NCBI GenBank assembly: GCA_965153355.1
Contig: OZ231126.1
Span: 40,610,001 to 40,674,000, forward strand
Direction of reading: 5' to 3'
Source: Flaccisagitta enflata
Taxonomy: Eukaryota; Chaetognatha; Sagittoidea; Aphragmophora
DNA: 64,000 bases
Position 1 is the stretch's first letter. Every line of letters starts with the position of its first letter. A model generated the notes under the pieces. That model searched no databases. It was not told the DNA's origin and saw only the letters and a program-made list of their open reading frames with translations. Shown here piece after piece: positions 10,316-20,528 of the stretch. A program made the translations under genes and the position numbers.

Positions 10316-11366
10316 TCTGTGGTCTTTTGAAACACTAACAAAATTCCTTAGGCATATACTTTTTACTAAATGTGTCATATTTTCCTATCTTAAAAAATAA
10401 ATATCTAAATATTTTATTTAGAAATAATGAATATTTTAGGGAAAGGGTGTTGTTAGAGCTGTCTTCTGGCATTGATCGGGACCATCAACTCAGCCCAATT
10501 TTGGTTAGAGTTGACCTAATTGAAAAAAGAGAACCAAGGTGTCCATATCCCTAGTTGAGCCCCTTTATCCTAATTAGGGGGGTGGGATTTAGGAGAATTT
10601 ATACTATATATGGTTATGGTTATGATTTTTAGTGATTAAAGGGAAAAAGGCCTTCATCTTCAAAGAAGATATATCATGGGATGATAGGTCACCATGAAGG
10701 GTAAAAAAGTTTTAGTACATGTCCAAAAAATTTTTTTATAAAACTATCAAACCATACAGCTTCTGGTCATCAGTTGGAGTCCTGTACCTTAAAGGGTTTC
10801 GACCCATATATATATACATATATACATACAAAAGTATCCACATACATATATATACACCTCCAAGACCCAAGTACAGGCGGGTCGCACTTCAACAAAGTGC
10901 CCTCCACTGTTTGGTTTGAAGAGATCAAGAAAATCATCAGGAATCGGCCATGGGATTGAAAATCATGGCTTCCTCCCAACCAGTTTCAAAATCCTTTATT
11001 ATAGGAAAAATTATTTTCTTTCTTTAGTCATTTTAGACACCAGTTAAAAATTGTTTTCAGGAAAAAGTGAATCTGTGACACAAGGTCAAAAAAGAAACAC
11101 ATATGTTAAAATATTTTTTATATAAAAAGATAAAGTGAATCTGCGACACAAGGTCAAAATAGAAACACTTATATTAAAATATGAATAAAATTTTAGAAAA
11201 GTGTTAAAATTTCCCAAAAGGTGTCCAGCTATGTAACTACGACAAGTTGGTCAAGAGAAACACAGCCTTTCACCAAAACTTAGGGACTATATTAAAACTA
11301 AGATGGTGTTTGGCTATGGTCTGCGACAAGTGGGTCAAAAGATTCTCATAGCCTCCCACCAAAATT
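10316..11366. other. 3' flank of the Penelope-like element with degenerate tandem units
   Basis: No host gene seen. Downstream of the minus-strand ORF, on the plus strand, four degenerate units share CTGCGACAAG..GGTCAAAA..GAAACAC at about 11073, 11141, 11238 and 11321, the first two spaced by 68 bp. These look like the 3' untranslated part of the element. A short (TA/CATA)n tract lies at 10806-10855. The left border of the element was not found. Confidence 0.5.
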
Positions 11367-14300
11367 TTATTCAAATATATTTTTCAAAAAATCATCTGTA
11401 TTAGGAATATTATATTTTATTAGAATATCATGTTTTTCCCTAAAAAATCTTGAAGTTAGTCGTTTTAAATCATGTTCTTTGTAGCCTTGGGTCTTTAGTT
11501 TATCAACCAAAGATCTGCTTCTTTGTAAAAAATCTTCATATTTAGATGACAATTTAGCATATCTTATCAATTGACTTAAATAAACACCCAAGGCTGATTT
11601 TTTTGGTATACAGCTGTCTATGTAGGGAAAATTGACAATATCAAAAGAGAAATCATCACGTTTATCATAGACAGAAAAATTTAGAGTAGAATTTTCTGAT
11701 TTAATTTTTAAGTCTAAGTATGTTACTTCCTGGGTATTATTAGATTCTAATTTAATTTCTAGGTCTTGAGGGTATATTTCATAGATATGATCCCTAAAGG
11801 TTGGAAAATTAGCTACAAAAAGATCATCAATATATCTTCCATTAAGCTTAAATTTCCTTGCTGTCGGAAGATCTACCTTAGAAATTTCACCCACATAGTC
11901 TGATTCATAACTATATAAAAGTAAATTAGCAATATCCTGTCCAGAATCAAGACCAATAGGAATACCTACCACTTGCTTATAGACATTTGCACCAAATTTT
12001 ACATAAATATTATCCAATATAAATTCTAAAATTTCCTGCATGTCTGCCGATCTGAATGAAAATTTATTTTTAGCCTTTGTAGGACTAAAATAAGCCTCAT
12101 TCATATTGACACTTATGTATGGCCTTGCCTCCCTATTAAAAACTTTCTGAAAAATAGCTGAAAATTTACGTTTTATTTCTCCATGAGGCAAGGCCGTATA
12201 TAGAGTGGAAAAATCATATGTTTCCATATGGTTTATCCTTTCAGATTTTATTTTCTCCAAAAATTCTAAAGAGTTATCCAAAATCCAAAAACAATTCAAA
12301 CTTGTCCTCTCAAAAACTGTTCTATTATATAGCTTCATATGTTGTAAAATTAATTTCAAAGCCTTAGAAAAGTATTTTGAGAGCATCTTGATTGAACAAA
12401 ATTTGGATCCTGCAATAAATCTACTGCCTATTGGATTCTTATGCATTTTGGGTATCCAATATATCAGAGGCAGGTCTCCCATATTCTCTGGAACTTTAAT
12501 ACCCTTGCATTTTGAAAAATTAATTATATCTTTATTAATATCATTTTGTCCCTTATTTGACAATTGATAGGTTAATTGACCTGGTCGTGTCAATTCTTCC
12601 TTTAAGTTTTTTATATAAAAATATTTACAAGTGAATAAAATGTTATTTTGAGCTTTATCTGCCACAGTAATGACAAAATCCTGTTTCAATCTTGCCAATT
12701 CTGTGGCTAGACTACCATCTAATCTTTTCGACCAGGTCCTTTTAAATAAAGTTTTACCTCGACTTATTTTGTTGTCTACTACTCTTAGTATCTCATTTTT
12801 CCATAAATCTAAATCTTCTTTTTTTACCAATATGTTACCTTGTTTCCTTTCTTTAGCCGTCCAATTTTCAATATAAGACTCAAGAAAATTTATTATGTGA
12901 TTTTTATCTTCTGACCAATTTATTCTTTGGGGTAATCTATATTTGGGTCCTCCTTTAAATATATTTCGTAGCATTGTATTTTCAATTATTTCTAAGTTTC
13001 CAGTTATAACATGACCATGGTGGTCATCCTTATAAATGGAATTTTGGCAATCACAATGAATGTCACCATTTTCAAATTTTCCAATTGACTCCTCTGACAA
13101 GCTCTCCTTATAATTAAAAATATTACCTGCAATACTTCTGTTAAACCTATATCCAATTATAGGAGGCTCCTTATCAGTAAAATAAATTGGAATCTTATCT
13201 GTGACACTTTTATTTCTAAGTATTTGGCTTATATTGATATGATCCAGTCCTTTGTCTCTAAATTGAATATGATAAAAATCTCTATCCTTCTTTATATTAG
13301 TTTGGACTGGTTTAAATAATTTCTGGTGGGAAATCATATTTATCATATCTCTTAATCTATCATCTATCATATTATCCTGTCTTGCATTATTTTGTAATGT
13401 TTGTAACTGTTGTCTAGGTAGACCATATAAAAAGGTTTTAAAGAAATGAATATAATTATCTTTATCTCTAAGCTCAGTATGTTTTCTTTTTAAAAAATCC
13501 ATAGATATATCATTGTTATTTCTTAACCTTTTTGGTTTTCTTCTAGAATGTTTTTTATTTTTTCTCCTTTTTCGTCCTTCAAAATTTTGGTACAATCCCT
13601 GGGAAACATTAAAGTCACCGACCCCTTTGACAGAAATATTTAATCCAAAGGGATAAGCTGTCTGCAATTTTGAAATCCAAATTTTCTCACGTTCTAGCCT
13701 GTATTTAGTTATTGCCTTATCCTTCTGGATTTCATTTAAGCCTCGCAAATTAACATTATTCTTATCTATTTTTTCTATGGGAATTACTCTAAGATTGGAA
13801 ATGCCATGGCCACTTTCTTCAAAATGTTTATGAACAACTTGGCCTGACTTTTTACCATTTATGTTAGTCTTATGATTACTAAATCTTCTTATTAACTTTT
13901 GTTTAGTTTCACCTATATATTGAATATTGCAAACCTGACAATAAATCATGTAAATAACATTTTCTGATTTACAAGTTAGAAAATCCTGATCTGCTGTTAA
14001 AGGTTTATGTCTTTGTCCTGTAGAATTTGAATGAAAACAATTTTTTTCTTCTAAATATGGACACGTACCACAGGATCGCCCATTGCATTTTTTTATTAAA
14101 GTTTCGTTCGCCATAATTGTCTCTCTCTGTTGTAATTTACTTGCCCAACTCGGTCTCTGATCTGCTGTTAAAGGTTTATGTCTTTGTCCTGTAGAATTTG
14201 AATGAAAACAATTTTTTTCTTCTAAATATGGACACGTACCACAGGATCGCCCATTGCATTTTTTTATTAAAGTTTCGTTCGCCATAATTGTCTCTCTCTG

Positions 14301-14492
14301 TTGTAATTTACTTGCCCAACTCGGTCTCTGCAGCGCCGGCTCGAACCACCCATGCCCAGTCTGCATCTCGCATAAAAAGAATTTTGGCCCTGCCGCTACT
14401 AACGAGAATCTCGCCAATGACTGCAACAGCAAACTTCTACGAACTAGAGCAAACATCATGAATGAGTGTATTACGAGCAAGCCACAATTCAA
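11367..14492 (-). CDS. Penelope-like retroelement protein with N-terminal GIY-YIG and reverse transcriptase
   Basis: A continuous 1041-codon frame. Residues 55-168 are a tandemly duplicated Cys/His motif (KKCNGRSCGTCPY...NCFH). A GIY-YIG endonuclease follows (VIYMIYC at ~179, QYIGET at ~191, arginine in KLIRRF, SGHG further on). The reverse transcriptase occupies the C-terminal half, with DFSTLYTALPH near 757, VGIPIGLDSG, the catalytic YIDDLF near 885 and TYLDLKI after it. Canonical Penelope elements carry GIY-YIG at the C-terminus; the N-terminal position plus the Cys/His motif fits the permuted Naiad/Chlamys clade. The first 54 residues and the exact start are uncertain, since a methionine (MANETL) occurs inside each duplicated unit. 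No frame lesion is visible. Such a protein would nick DNA and copy its own RNA in the nucleus. Confidence 0.85.
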   Translation of the reverse strand: MNCGLLVIHSFMMFALVRRSLLLQSLARFSLVAAGPKFFLCEMQTGHGWFEPALQRPSWASKLQQRETIMANETLIKKCNGRSCGTCPYLEEKNCFHSNSTGQRHKPLTADQRPSWASKLQQRETIMANETLIKKCNGRSCGTCPYLEEKNCFHSNSTGQRHKPLTADQDFLTCKSENVIYMIYCQVCNIQYIGETKQKLIRRFSNHKTNINGKKSGQVVHKHFEESGHGISNLRVIPIEKIDKNNVNLRGLNEIQKDKAITKYRLEREKIWISKLQTAYPFGLNISVKGVGDFNVSQGLYQNFEGRKRRKNKKHSRRKPKRLRNNNDISMDFLKRKHTELRDKDNYIHFFKTFLYGLPRQQLQTLQNNARQDNMIDDRLRDMINMISHQKLFKPVQTNIKKDRDFYHIQFRDKGLDHINISQILRNKSVTDKIPIYFTDKEPPIIGYRFNRSIAGNIFNYKESLSEESIGKFENGDIHCDCQNSIYKDDHHGHVITGNLEIIENTMLRNIFKGGPKYRLPQRINWSEDKNHIINFLESYIENWTAKERKQGNILVKKEDLDLWKNEILRVVDNKISRGKTLFKRTWSKRLDGSLATELARLKQDFVITVADKAQNNILFTCKYFYIKNLKEELTRPGQLTYQLSNKGQNDINKDIINFSKCKGIKVPENMGDLPLIYWIPKMHKNPIGSRFIAGSKFCSIKMLSKYFSKALKLILQHMKLYNRTVFERTSLNCFWILDNSLEFLEKIKSERINHMETYDFSTLYTALPHGEIKRKFSAIFQKVFNREARPYISVNMNEAYFSPTKAKNKFSFRSADMQEILEFILDNIYVKFGANVYKQVVGIPIGLDSGQDIANLLLYSYESDYVGEISKVDLPTARKFKLNGRYIDDLFVANFPTFRDHIYEIYPQDLEIKLESNNTQEVTYLDLKIKSENSTLNFSVYDKRDDFSFDIVNFPYIDSCIPKKSALGVYLSQLIRYAKLSSKYEDFLQRSRSLVDKLKTQGYKEHDLKRLTSRFFREKHDILIKYNIPNTDDFLKNIFE
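13986..14330 (-). repeat. 171-bp tandem duplication inside the Penelope-like ORF
   Basis: Two copies with period exactly 171 bp (for example CGGTCTCTG at 14151 and 14322). No difference was seen between them, and the frame is kept (57 residues each), so the Cys/His motif is present twice. Identity suggests a recent event. Confidence 0.9.
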
Positions 14493-14635
14493 CGTGAAGA
14501 CATTTCCATTAACGCCACTTCCGCTTCACCCCTCGGCACCAATTCTCGACGTTATGATTATCTGCATGCTTCATGCGCGCATGAGAATTGCAGGTATGCT
14601 GCATATGAAGTTCCTTGAAATATGAGCTGCAATAC

Positions 14636-14791
14636 TGTTGTTGTCCCTGTTGTTGCTTTGTTGTTATCATAGTTGTAAATGCCAATGTTTTTGGTGATAA
14701 CTTTCTTGTCGTTACTATCGCTGTTTGTTGTAACTATCACTGTTATTGATAATGTTGGTGTTGTCGTTATTGTTGTTGTTGCCGTTGTTGC

Positions 14792-14825
<34 letters not shown>

Positions 14826-14999
14826 GCTGTTGTTGTTGTTGTTGTTGTTGTAATTGTTGGTGTTGTTGTTGTATTTGTTTTTTTTTATTGTTATTGTTGT
14901 TGTTGATGTTGTTTTTATTTTTGTGGTTGTTGTTGTTTTTGTTATCATTGTTGTGGTTGATGTTACGGATGTAATTGCTGTGGTTGTTGTTGTTGTTGT

Positions 15000-15031
<32 letters not shown>

Positions 15032-15036
15032 ATGTT
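14636..15036. repeat. (TTG)n-rich imperfect microsatellite
   Basis: TTG units interrupted by TTA, TCG and GTG variants. Antisense frames give poly-Asn and poly-Thr and are not genes. Confidence 0.9.
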
Positions 15037-15130
15037 TGTGAATGGGATTTAGCTTATGTATGTTTCAAGCCGACGGTAAAATTGACAAAGCTTGTTCCAG
15101 TCATGAATTGGCGCGAGTAAAAAATGATTA

Positions 15131-15135
<5 letters not shown>

Positions 15136-15226
<91 letters not shown>

Positions 15227-15234
15227 CTCTCAAT
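15136..15234. repeat. (TC)n microsatellite
   Basis: About 98 bp of TC with a single CG interruption near the right end. Bases 15240-15880 hold no gene that I recognise, only a (GGTA)n-like patch at 15508-15546 and a purine-rich tract. Confidence 0.95.
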
Positions 15235-15883
15235 TTCTTTCTGAGCAATACTGCCCTTGCTCTTACTGTCCCCGCTTACCCAGAGTACTGCCTTAGCCTC
15301 TGCCAATTTGCAAAACCGCCCCTGTCCATCCGCAAGTAATTTGACCCTATTTTTCCTCGATCTTTTAAATTCTTGGCAGGATTACTCATCCGGGGAACGA
15401 TGCTGGCTTCAGAAAATTTTACCGGTGACCCGATGACTAAGGCGTTGGAAACACTGTTTAAAGGTATGGAAACTGTTTGCAGCCGCTTGCTTAGCGACTG
15501 TGACAGGTAGGTAGATATGTAGGTAAGTAGGTAGGAAGGTAGGTATGTCTGAGGGTTGGGAACGCAAAATTTTGGATGACGAGAAATCGACTGATAGTGA
15601 TTTTCAAGCATAGCGCAGCAATAGTGTTGCCCCCACCATGCCCCACACTGACCCTGCTCACCTGTATCACTGCTTCTGCCCACACGCCAGTGTCTACTTA
15701 TTGGCCGGTCTTGTTTTAGATTCCCTCATTTTGACAATGAAAATTAATGATGTGCCGTTTGGAAATTATTTAACGAATAAAACAAATAAAAGAAAATGAG
15801 AAAAAGAGATAGGAAGGAAGAAAAAAGAAAATATAGAACAGGAAAAAGAAAAAGAAAAAAGGAAAAAAAGGAAGAAAGAAAGA

Positions 15884-16014
15884 AACAAGGCCAAGTAGGC
15901 CAATAAGGTGCGACGTGTTGATCGTCGAACGAATGTGTTACAGACAGACAGACCAACATACCGACCAACGGACAGAGCCAGTTATAGAGGTGCTTTGTCG
16001 CACCTAAAAAAAAA
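15884..16014 (+). mobile_element. Family H short hairpin-ended element, GGTGCGAC subtype (15.9 kb)
   Basis: Opens with ACAAGGCCAAGTAGGCC, then AGGTGCGAC (15906-15914), a GACAGACAGACC tract, TTATAG and the hairpin AGGTGCTTTGTCGCACCT (15988-16005) followed by an A-run. The internal word AGGTGCGAC is perfectly complementary to the right arm GTCGCACCT. Confidence 0.8.
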
Positions 16015-16329
16015 GAAAAACAAACAATTGAACGAAAGAACAAACAAATGAACAAACGAACAAATGATGGAATGTGTGAAGTGTGAAAAAATACAGAAAA
16101 TAGAGCGGAGGAAAGAAAGAAAGACAGAAAGAAAGAAATAAGCCGGACCAACAATCCATACATGTTGAATGTGTGTTCCGGCGAAATTCATAAAAATCAG
16201 GCTTTGTGCAAAGATAAGCATGATAGGCTGAACGGGTGAAACAATTAGAATTGGTGGATTGTAAATGCAGCTTAAAATCATCAATTAAGTCAATTAACCA
16301 AGCTTTGCTTCATTGATCTCATCATCAAA

Positions 16330-16358
16330 ACACACACATACACATGCACACGCACATG

Positions 16359-16454
<96 letters not shown>
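16330..16454. repeat. (CA)n microsatellite
   Basis: Nearly perfect CA repeat of about 95 bp preceded by a degenerate CACATGCACG zone. Confidence 0.95.
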
Positions 16455-16456
<2 letters not shown>

Positions 16457-16518
16457 TCAAGGGATCCGTATTCGATTTTTTCGTAGTGCGCGACAGAAGG
16501 GGAAGACGTAACATTCAG

Positions 16519-16745
16519 CACTAAAGGGTGGCGCTTCTGGCGAGGCATTACGGAAAATGGGGGCTGCAATCAGAAATTCCTCAGGAGTTTTCGCAGATGT
16601 GGCAAAATATCTGCTGGCGGATATTTGGGATAAGACTTACCAGTATGTAAATCATTCATCGACTGAAAGTTTGACAGACCCTTATACATACATGACTCGG
16701 TATTTACCAGTAATGGCGGCTGTCGCCGTGAGGAAAAAAGTTGTA
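16519..16745 (+). CDS. Possible internal exon of unknown gene
   Basis: Between an acceptor-like ACATTCAG (ends 16518) and a donor GTT|GTAAGC (16746) there is an open frame of about 75 codons of ordinary composition (GVFADVAKYLLADIWDKTY, YMTRYLPVMAAVAVRKK). It is on the same strand as the flanking exons of the uncharacterised gene. Its end phase (0) does not fit the exon at 18395, so it may be a lost-neighbour exon, another gene or chance. Not recognised. Confidence 0.25.
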
Positions 16746-16838
16746 AGCATTGGTCACTTTTCACCAAAATTCTAATTTCAGTCCTTGCATTTTTTTTTTA
16801 TTTGTTAGATCAAATCAAGAGCAATTGTATGTATTGTA

Positions 16839-17329
16839 CAGGGTGTTTCGCATCAAATGATATGTAAGAAAACGAAGTTGTTCTACCTCTAAGAATAAGA
16901 CAATAATTCTGAAAATAGATTCATTGAGCTCTTAAGCTCCGAATTTCATGTAAAAATTTTATTGGTTTAAGTTGAATAGTTTGGCCACAATTTAGATTTG
17001 AAGTAAAATGAATATTTACAGTCAATCTGTTTTTCATCCTGGAAAATGTTCTTTAAATCATTAAGCTCAAACTGTTTGGATATAAAAATGATATGAAGAA
17101 AAACTTCCAGGATTAAAAAAATATTGACTGAAAATAATATTTTCAGTGAAAATATTCATTTTACTTCAAATCTAGATTTTGGCCAAACTACTCAACTAAG
17201 ACCAATGAAATTTTTACATTAAACATCAGAGTTTAAGAGTTTAATGAATCTTTTTACAGAATTATTTCCTCATTTTCAGAAGCAGAATGACATTGTTTTT
17301 TTATATATCATTTGATGTGAAACACCCTG
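16839..17329. mobile_element. MITE with ~200-bp terminal inverted repeats and TA flanks
   Basis: The ends read CAGGGTGTTTCGCATCAAAT (left) and its near-complement (right, CAGGGTGTTTCACATC when reversed). The arms match over roughly 190 bp, meeting around 17040-17130. Both sides are flanked by TA (16837-16838 and 17330-17331), the target of Tc1/mariner-type transposases. There is no coding capacity. The right TA runs into a (TATG)n tract to about 17370. Confidence 0.8.
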
Positions 17330-17399
17330 TATGTATGTATGTATGTATGTATGTATGTATGTATGTATATATGAATGTATTGTATGAATGAAAAATAGA

Positions 17400-17830
17400 A
17401 CTGAGCTGAGCCAAATGAGCTAGATGAGCTGAAATACTAAAAATCTCTCAACCAGATATCTAGCTATGCCCACTGAAATGCTTTCTTGTATTTTTGTGCT
17501 CAATTAAACATTTATTCATCCTATTTGAAATCAGAAAAAAAAACTAAGCTAAATGAGCTAAATAAGCTAGAATATTCTAAAACACCCTCACAGATGAGCA
17601 GCTCTGTTCACTGACATGCCTTTATATATCTGCTTGCTTAATCGTGTATCAAAATATTTATTTATTTATTGCATTAAAATCAGAAAAAAAACTGAACTAA
17701 ATGAGCTAAATGAGCTAAAATGCTTAAAAACACCCTCACAGATGAGCAGCTATGCTACTAAATATGTCTTCTTGTATTTGCATGCTCAAACAAATAAAAA
17801 TACACTCTTTTATTGATCCTACATAAATTC
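17400..17830. repeat. ~145-bp tandem repeat, three degenerate units
   Basis: Units start at about 17400, 17543 and 17691 with ACTGAGCTGAGCC-like words. Each contains TGAGCTAAATGAGCT, ACACCCTCACAGATGAGCAG and an ATCAGAAAAAAA end. No coding content. Confidence 0.8.
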
Positions 17831-18044
17831 ATAAAAAAATATCAAAAAATTCAATTTAAATTTTTTGTAAAGAAATCTTAAAAAATTCATAATGCGAAAA
17901 ATATTTGTTCTAGAGCATTCTGCTTGGTGCCAAATAAAAGAGAATTATCTAATTTACTTACCCTATCAATTTCGTTGGAGGGACCAATCGCCCTAAGAAG
18001 ACACTCAACTTTCTCATAAGCAAATGAAAACCATTTTTCTTTCA

Positions 18045-18130
18045 AATATGTCAAAAAGTCGAAGACTGACTTCGACTTTTTTCCTGATCAGGAAATAAGT
18101 TTGCTAAGTTTTTGAGTTTTTTGACATATT
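18045..18130. repeat. Inverted repeat with a perfect 12-bp stem
   Basis: AAAAAGTCGAAG (18053-18064) and CTTCGACTTTTT (18070-18081) form a hairpin with a 5-base loop. Outer arms AATATGTCAAAAA and TTTTTTGACATATTT add a weaker second pairing. Confidence 0.75.
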
Positions 18131-18394
18131 TTTTTTTCCATTGAGGCATTTCAACCTCAGCCTGTTTGTTGGTCCATCTTACCCTCCACCAGTAAGTGCA
18201 TCTGTTAGTAATGTTCAAGTTGTAGATTGTGATTGTCCGTGACGATATTATGACCCTGCGTTACTTGCTCTTGTTGAATTTCCTAAATATGAATGTCAAA
18301 AAAACAAAAAATTGTTTTGTTTTAGGCAGATATAAACTTATTTCTACCCCTTTCCATACAAGAGACTAATTCTAACATTTTTGACACTTGTCAG

Positions 18395-18951
18395 CTTGCT
18401 CGAATTCGTGGGGAAAGGGACCAAAGATGACGCGCAAGAAATATCTTCCACAGCGGCAGCTTGGGCTAAACAATTTCTTGACCTCGGCCACAAGGGTCTT
18501 TCTGGATTTACTTCAGACAAACTTACGCCTTACTTCCACTTAATTGCCACCCATTCTGGTCCGTTGGTGGCCCAGCTTGGAGGCCTCGATCGCTTTTTGG
18601 GAGAGAAACTGGAACATTTAAATGATGATTTCAAAAAGGCATTCTTCCGACAGACAAACTGTAGAAAACCGGACGACGCCATTGTCAAACATAAACGTCG
18701 GGAGTTTGCAGTCCGTGCCGAGAGTTTGCGAAAGAAGGTTGAGCAAAGAAAGAAACCAAAGAAAGATTCTTGTCAAGTCCCCTACAGACTCTGTAGGGCC
18801 TACAGAGGTTTTGGCGCGGCTTTGATGGCGGCGGAGCAGCGCGCGGCGCAAACTGCTGCAACCGAAGCGGCAACAGTCAGGTTTCAGGACCCAAGATCAA
18901 CGATGATGTCGAATAAGTTGCGCGCTCAATATGAAGAGATCACCGGTGAAA
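18395..18951 (+). CDS. C-terminal exon of the uncharacterised family (TPYFH...LND...KRREF core)
   Basis: Acceptor CTTGTCAG|C at 18394/18395; donor GAAA|GTAAGT at 18951/18952. It encodes LTPYFHLIATHSG, then GGLDRF..EKLEHLNDDFKK and HKRREF. This spacing matches the C-terminal part of the same uncharacterised invertebrate family as exon 2 (remembered form TPY.H....H......GGI..F...G.EK.ND..K). The canonical family Gln-Gly before EK is replaced here. The exon ends in phase 1 and joins the next exon without a stop. It is probably the far half of the gene begun at 7503, with missing middle exons, or a related decayed copy. Confidence 0.55.
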
Positions 18952-19066
18952 GTAAGTGACCATAAAGCTGAACAATCGAAATTCAGAATGGAGTAGAGTG
19001 AGAACCATCTTTTACGGATTCCTATGAGTATCTTTTCTTACAAAACAAATTCCTAAATCTTTCAAG

Positions 19067-19305
19067 GAACTCGACTGAGGAACCCCGAAAGACTGCGAAA
19101 CAATCTTCAATACAGAGATCACCTTCAGGAAGCTGAAGAAAAAGAAAATTTGTTCCAGACAGAAACGACCGAACTTCTACTCGAGGCGTTGGCGGCCTTT
19201 GCATGTTATGAAGAGGAGGAGGAAGAAGAGGTGGAAGAAGTAGAAGAAGAGTTTGTTTTTGAAGATGAACTGGTCTTAGCCGACGAATTTGATCGAAATG
19301 AATGA
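19067..19305 (+). CDS. Last exon of the uncharacterised gene, acidic tail
   Basis: Acceptor TTTCAAG|G at 19066/19067. Joined to position 18951 in phase 1 it gives 79 codons: a basic/amphipathic stretch (RNPERLRNNLQYRDH), ELLLEALAAFACY, a Glu-rich run of about 20 residues and a TGA stop at 19303-19305. The intron (18952-19066, 115 bp) has good GT and AG. No clear AATAAA closely follows. Confidence 0.5.
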
Positions 19306-19700
19306 ATTATGCTCTTCTCTTTTATTCGTTCTATGTTTGATTTACTAGTCTATATGTTCCTAGATAGTCCATTTACCACTGTCAAAGAAAATGATCACAC
19401 TTTTTTCATCTAATGTTTTCTTCGGCAAAAGTAACTTCTCCATGCTTATTTGCATAAAGTTGTCGGAATAATTGTGTCTGTCGGGAACAGACTTATGACA
19501 AAAGCAAAGCCAAAAATTACAAAAATTGAAGCATCTTTAGCTAGTTGAGATGCACATAAACAGGAACTAGCTTAAAGGTTGACAGGAATGATATCATGGC
19601 TCTTTGAGTTTAATGAAGTTAACAATCCCTTTTTGTTCACTCTTGTATACTGTTCAAGTGGCCGAAACACGGTAAATGCACATTTGAGGGTAAAGAAAAA

Positions 19701-20363
19701 TTAGTTTGTTTTCCTTGGCCAAGAGATTTGCCGATGGCGAATCGGACGCCGAAATGCCCCTTGTGACGATGTTGCTACAGAGTTCCTTATAAGCGGCGCT
19801 GCAGCAGGCGTTTCGGCGATGAAAGCAGGGGTCGCCGAGCCTGTTCCCGCGCCAACTTCCGTTGTCAGAGATGATGCGGCAGCAGCAGCAGAATGTGCCG
19901 CAAATGTTGAAGATGAGGAGTCGAGATGAGATGTCGTTTTGGCGCAGTTTCGCTCCAGATTTGTAATCTGCGCCTTCATTCCGACGATCATATAAAGCAA
20001 CTGATTCATCGTAACGTTTCCGTCGTTGTTTTGCGGAATTCGCGAATAGTCTGCCGAGACGAAGACGGGCACAGAGATGCCATCATTGTCGCACTTATTC
20101 ATGGCGTTAATGAGATCCTCGAGATTCATTGTTGACGGATTTTTGCCGTTTTTTCCGCGATGATCCATAAAGCGTAGTCCATCACGTTCACCCGTGATTT
20201 CAAAAAACGCTTTTTTTGCGTCGAGGATGTCGTCACCCGTGTAAAATGCATCACAAACGGCGACAACGTCGTTCAGAGGCGAGATTTTTCTCTTAAAATT
20301 GACGAAGTAAAGCAAATCGTTGAAGTTGAGAAAGTCAGCCGAACAAGTACTGTGCTCTATCAT
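19701..20363 (-). pseudogene. LINE ORF1 N-terminal half, inverted
   Basis: ATG at 20363; 220 codons to a stop formed at the edge of the element. The order LLYFVN...ISPLNDVVAVCDAFYTGDDI..AK..FFE, the NLEDLINAM segment, then PVFVSADYSRIP and a short coiled coil (LLYMIVGMKAQITNLE) matches the ORF1-type protein of many cnidarian and other invertebrate LINEs, where it precedes the domain now found on the opposite strand at 20529-21083. An Ala/Ser-rich tail follows. A chaperone/RNA-binding role is assumed for ORF1 proteins generally. Confidence 0.7.
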
Positions 20364-20528
20364 TTTGTGAAAAAAGCTGGGTTGAAGCAGGGCAGCTACC
20401 TGGACGGGAAGAATATCTCCGTGGGACTCTCGAGGAATCGTTTTGTCATCTCCATCCTGCTATAGGTTTGGAACTGTTAACCAAACGACTTCCAATGTTT
20501 AATGACTTCGTTGAAAAGGAAGACATAA

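Larger units (their letters stand above)
10560..14640 (-). mobile_element. Penelope-like element, permuted (Naiad-like) type; limits approximate
   Basis: The coding region is intact, with degenerate tandem units 3' of it. The 5' limit lies somewhere between the ORF start and the TTG-rich tract from 14636; the 3' limit was not resolved. It lies antisense between two groups of exons of the uncharacterised gene. Confidence 0.55.

Noticed and set aside
10767-10940. Hammerhead ribozyme in the Penelope-like 3' flank
   Set aside because: CTGATGA occurs on the minus strand at 10773-10767 and 10940-10934, but no properly placed GAAA and closing stems were found. A covariance search would decide.
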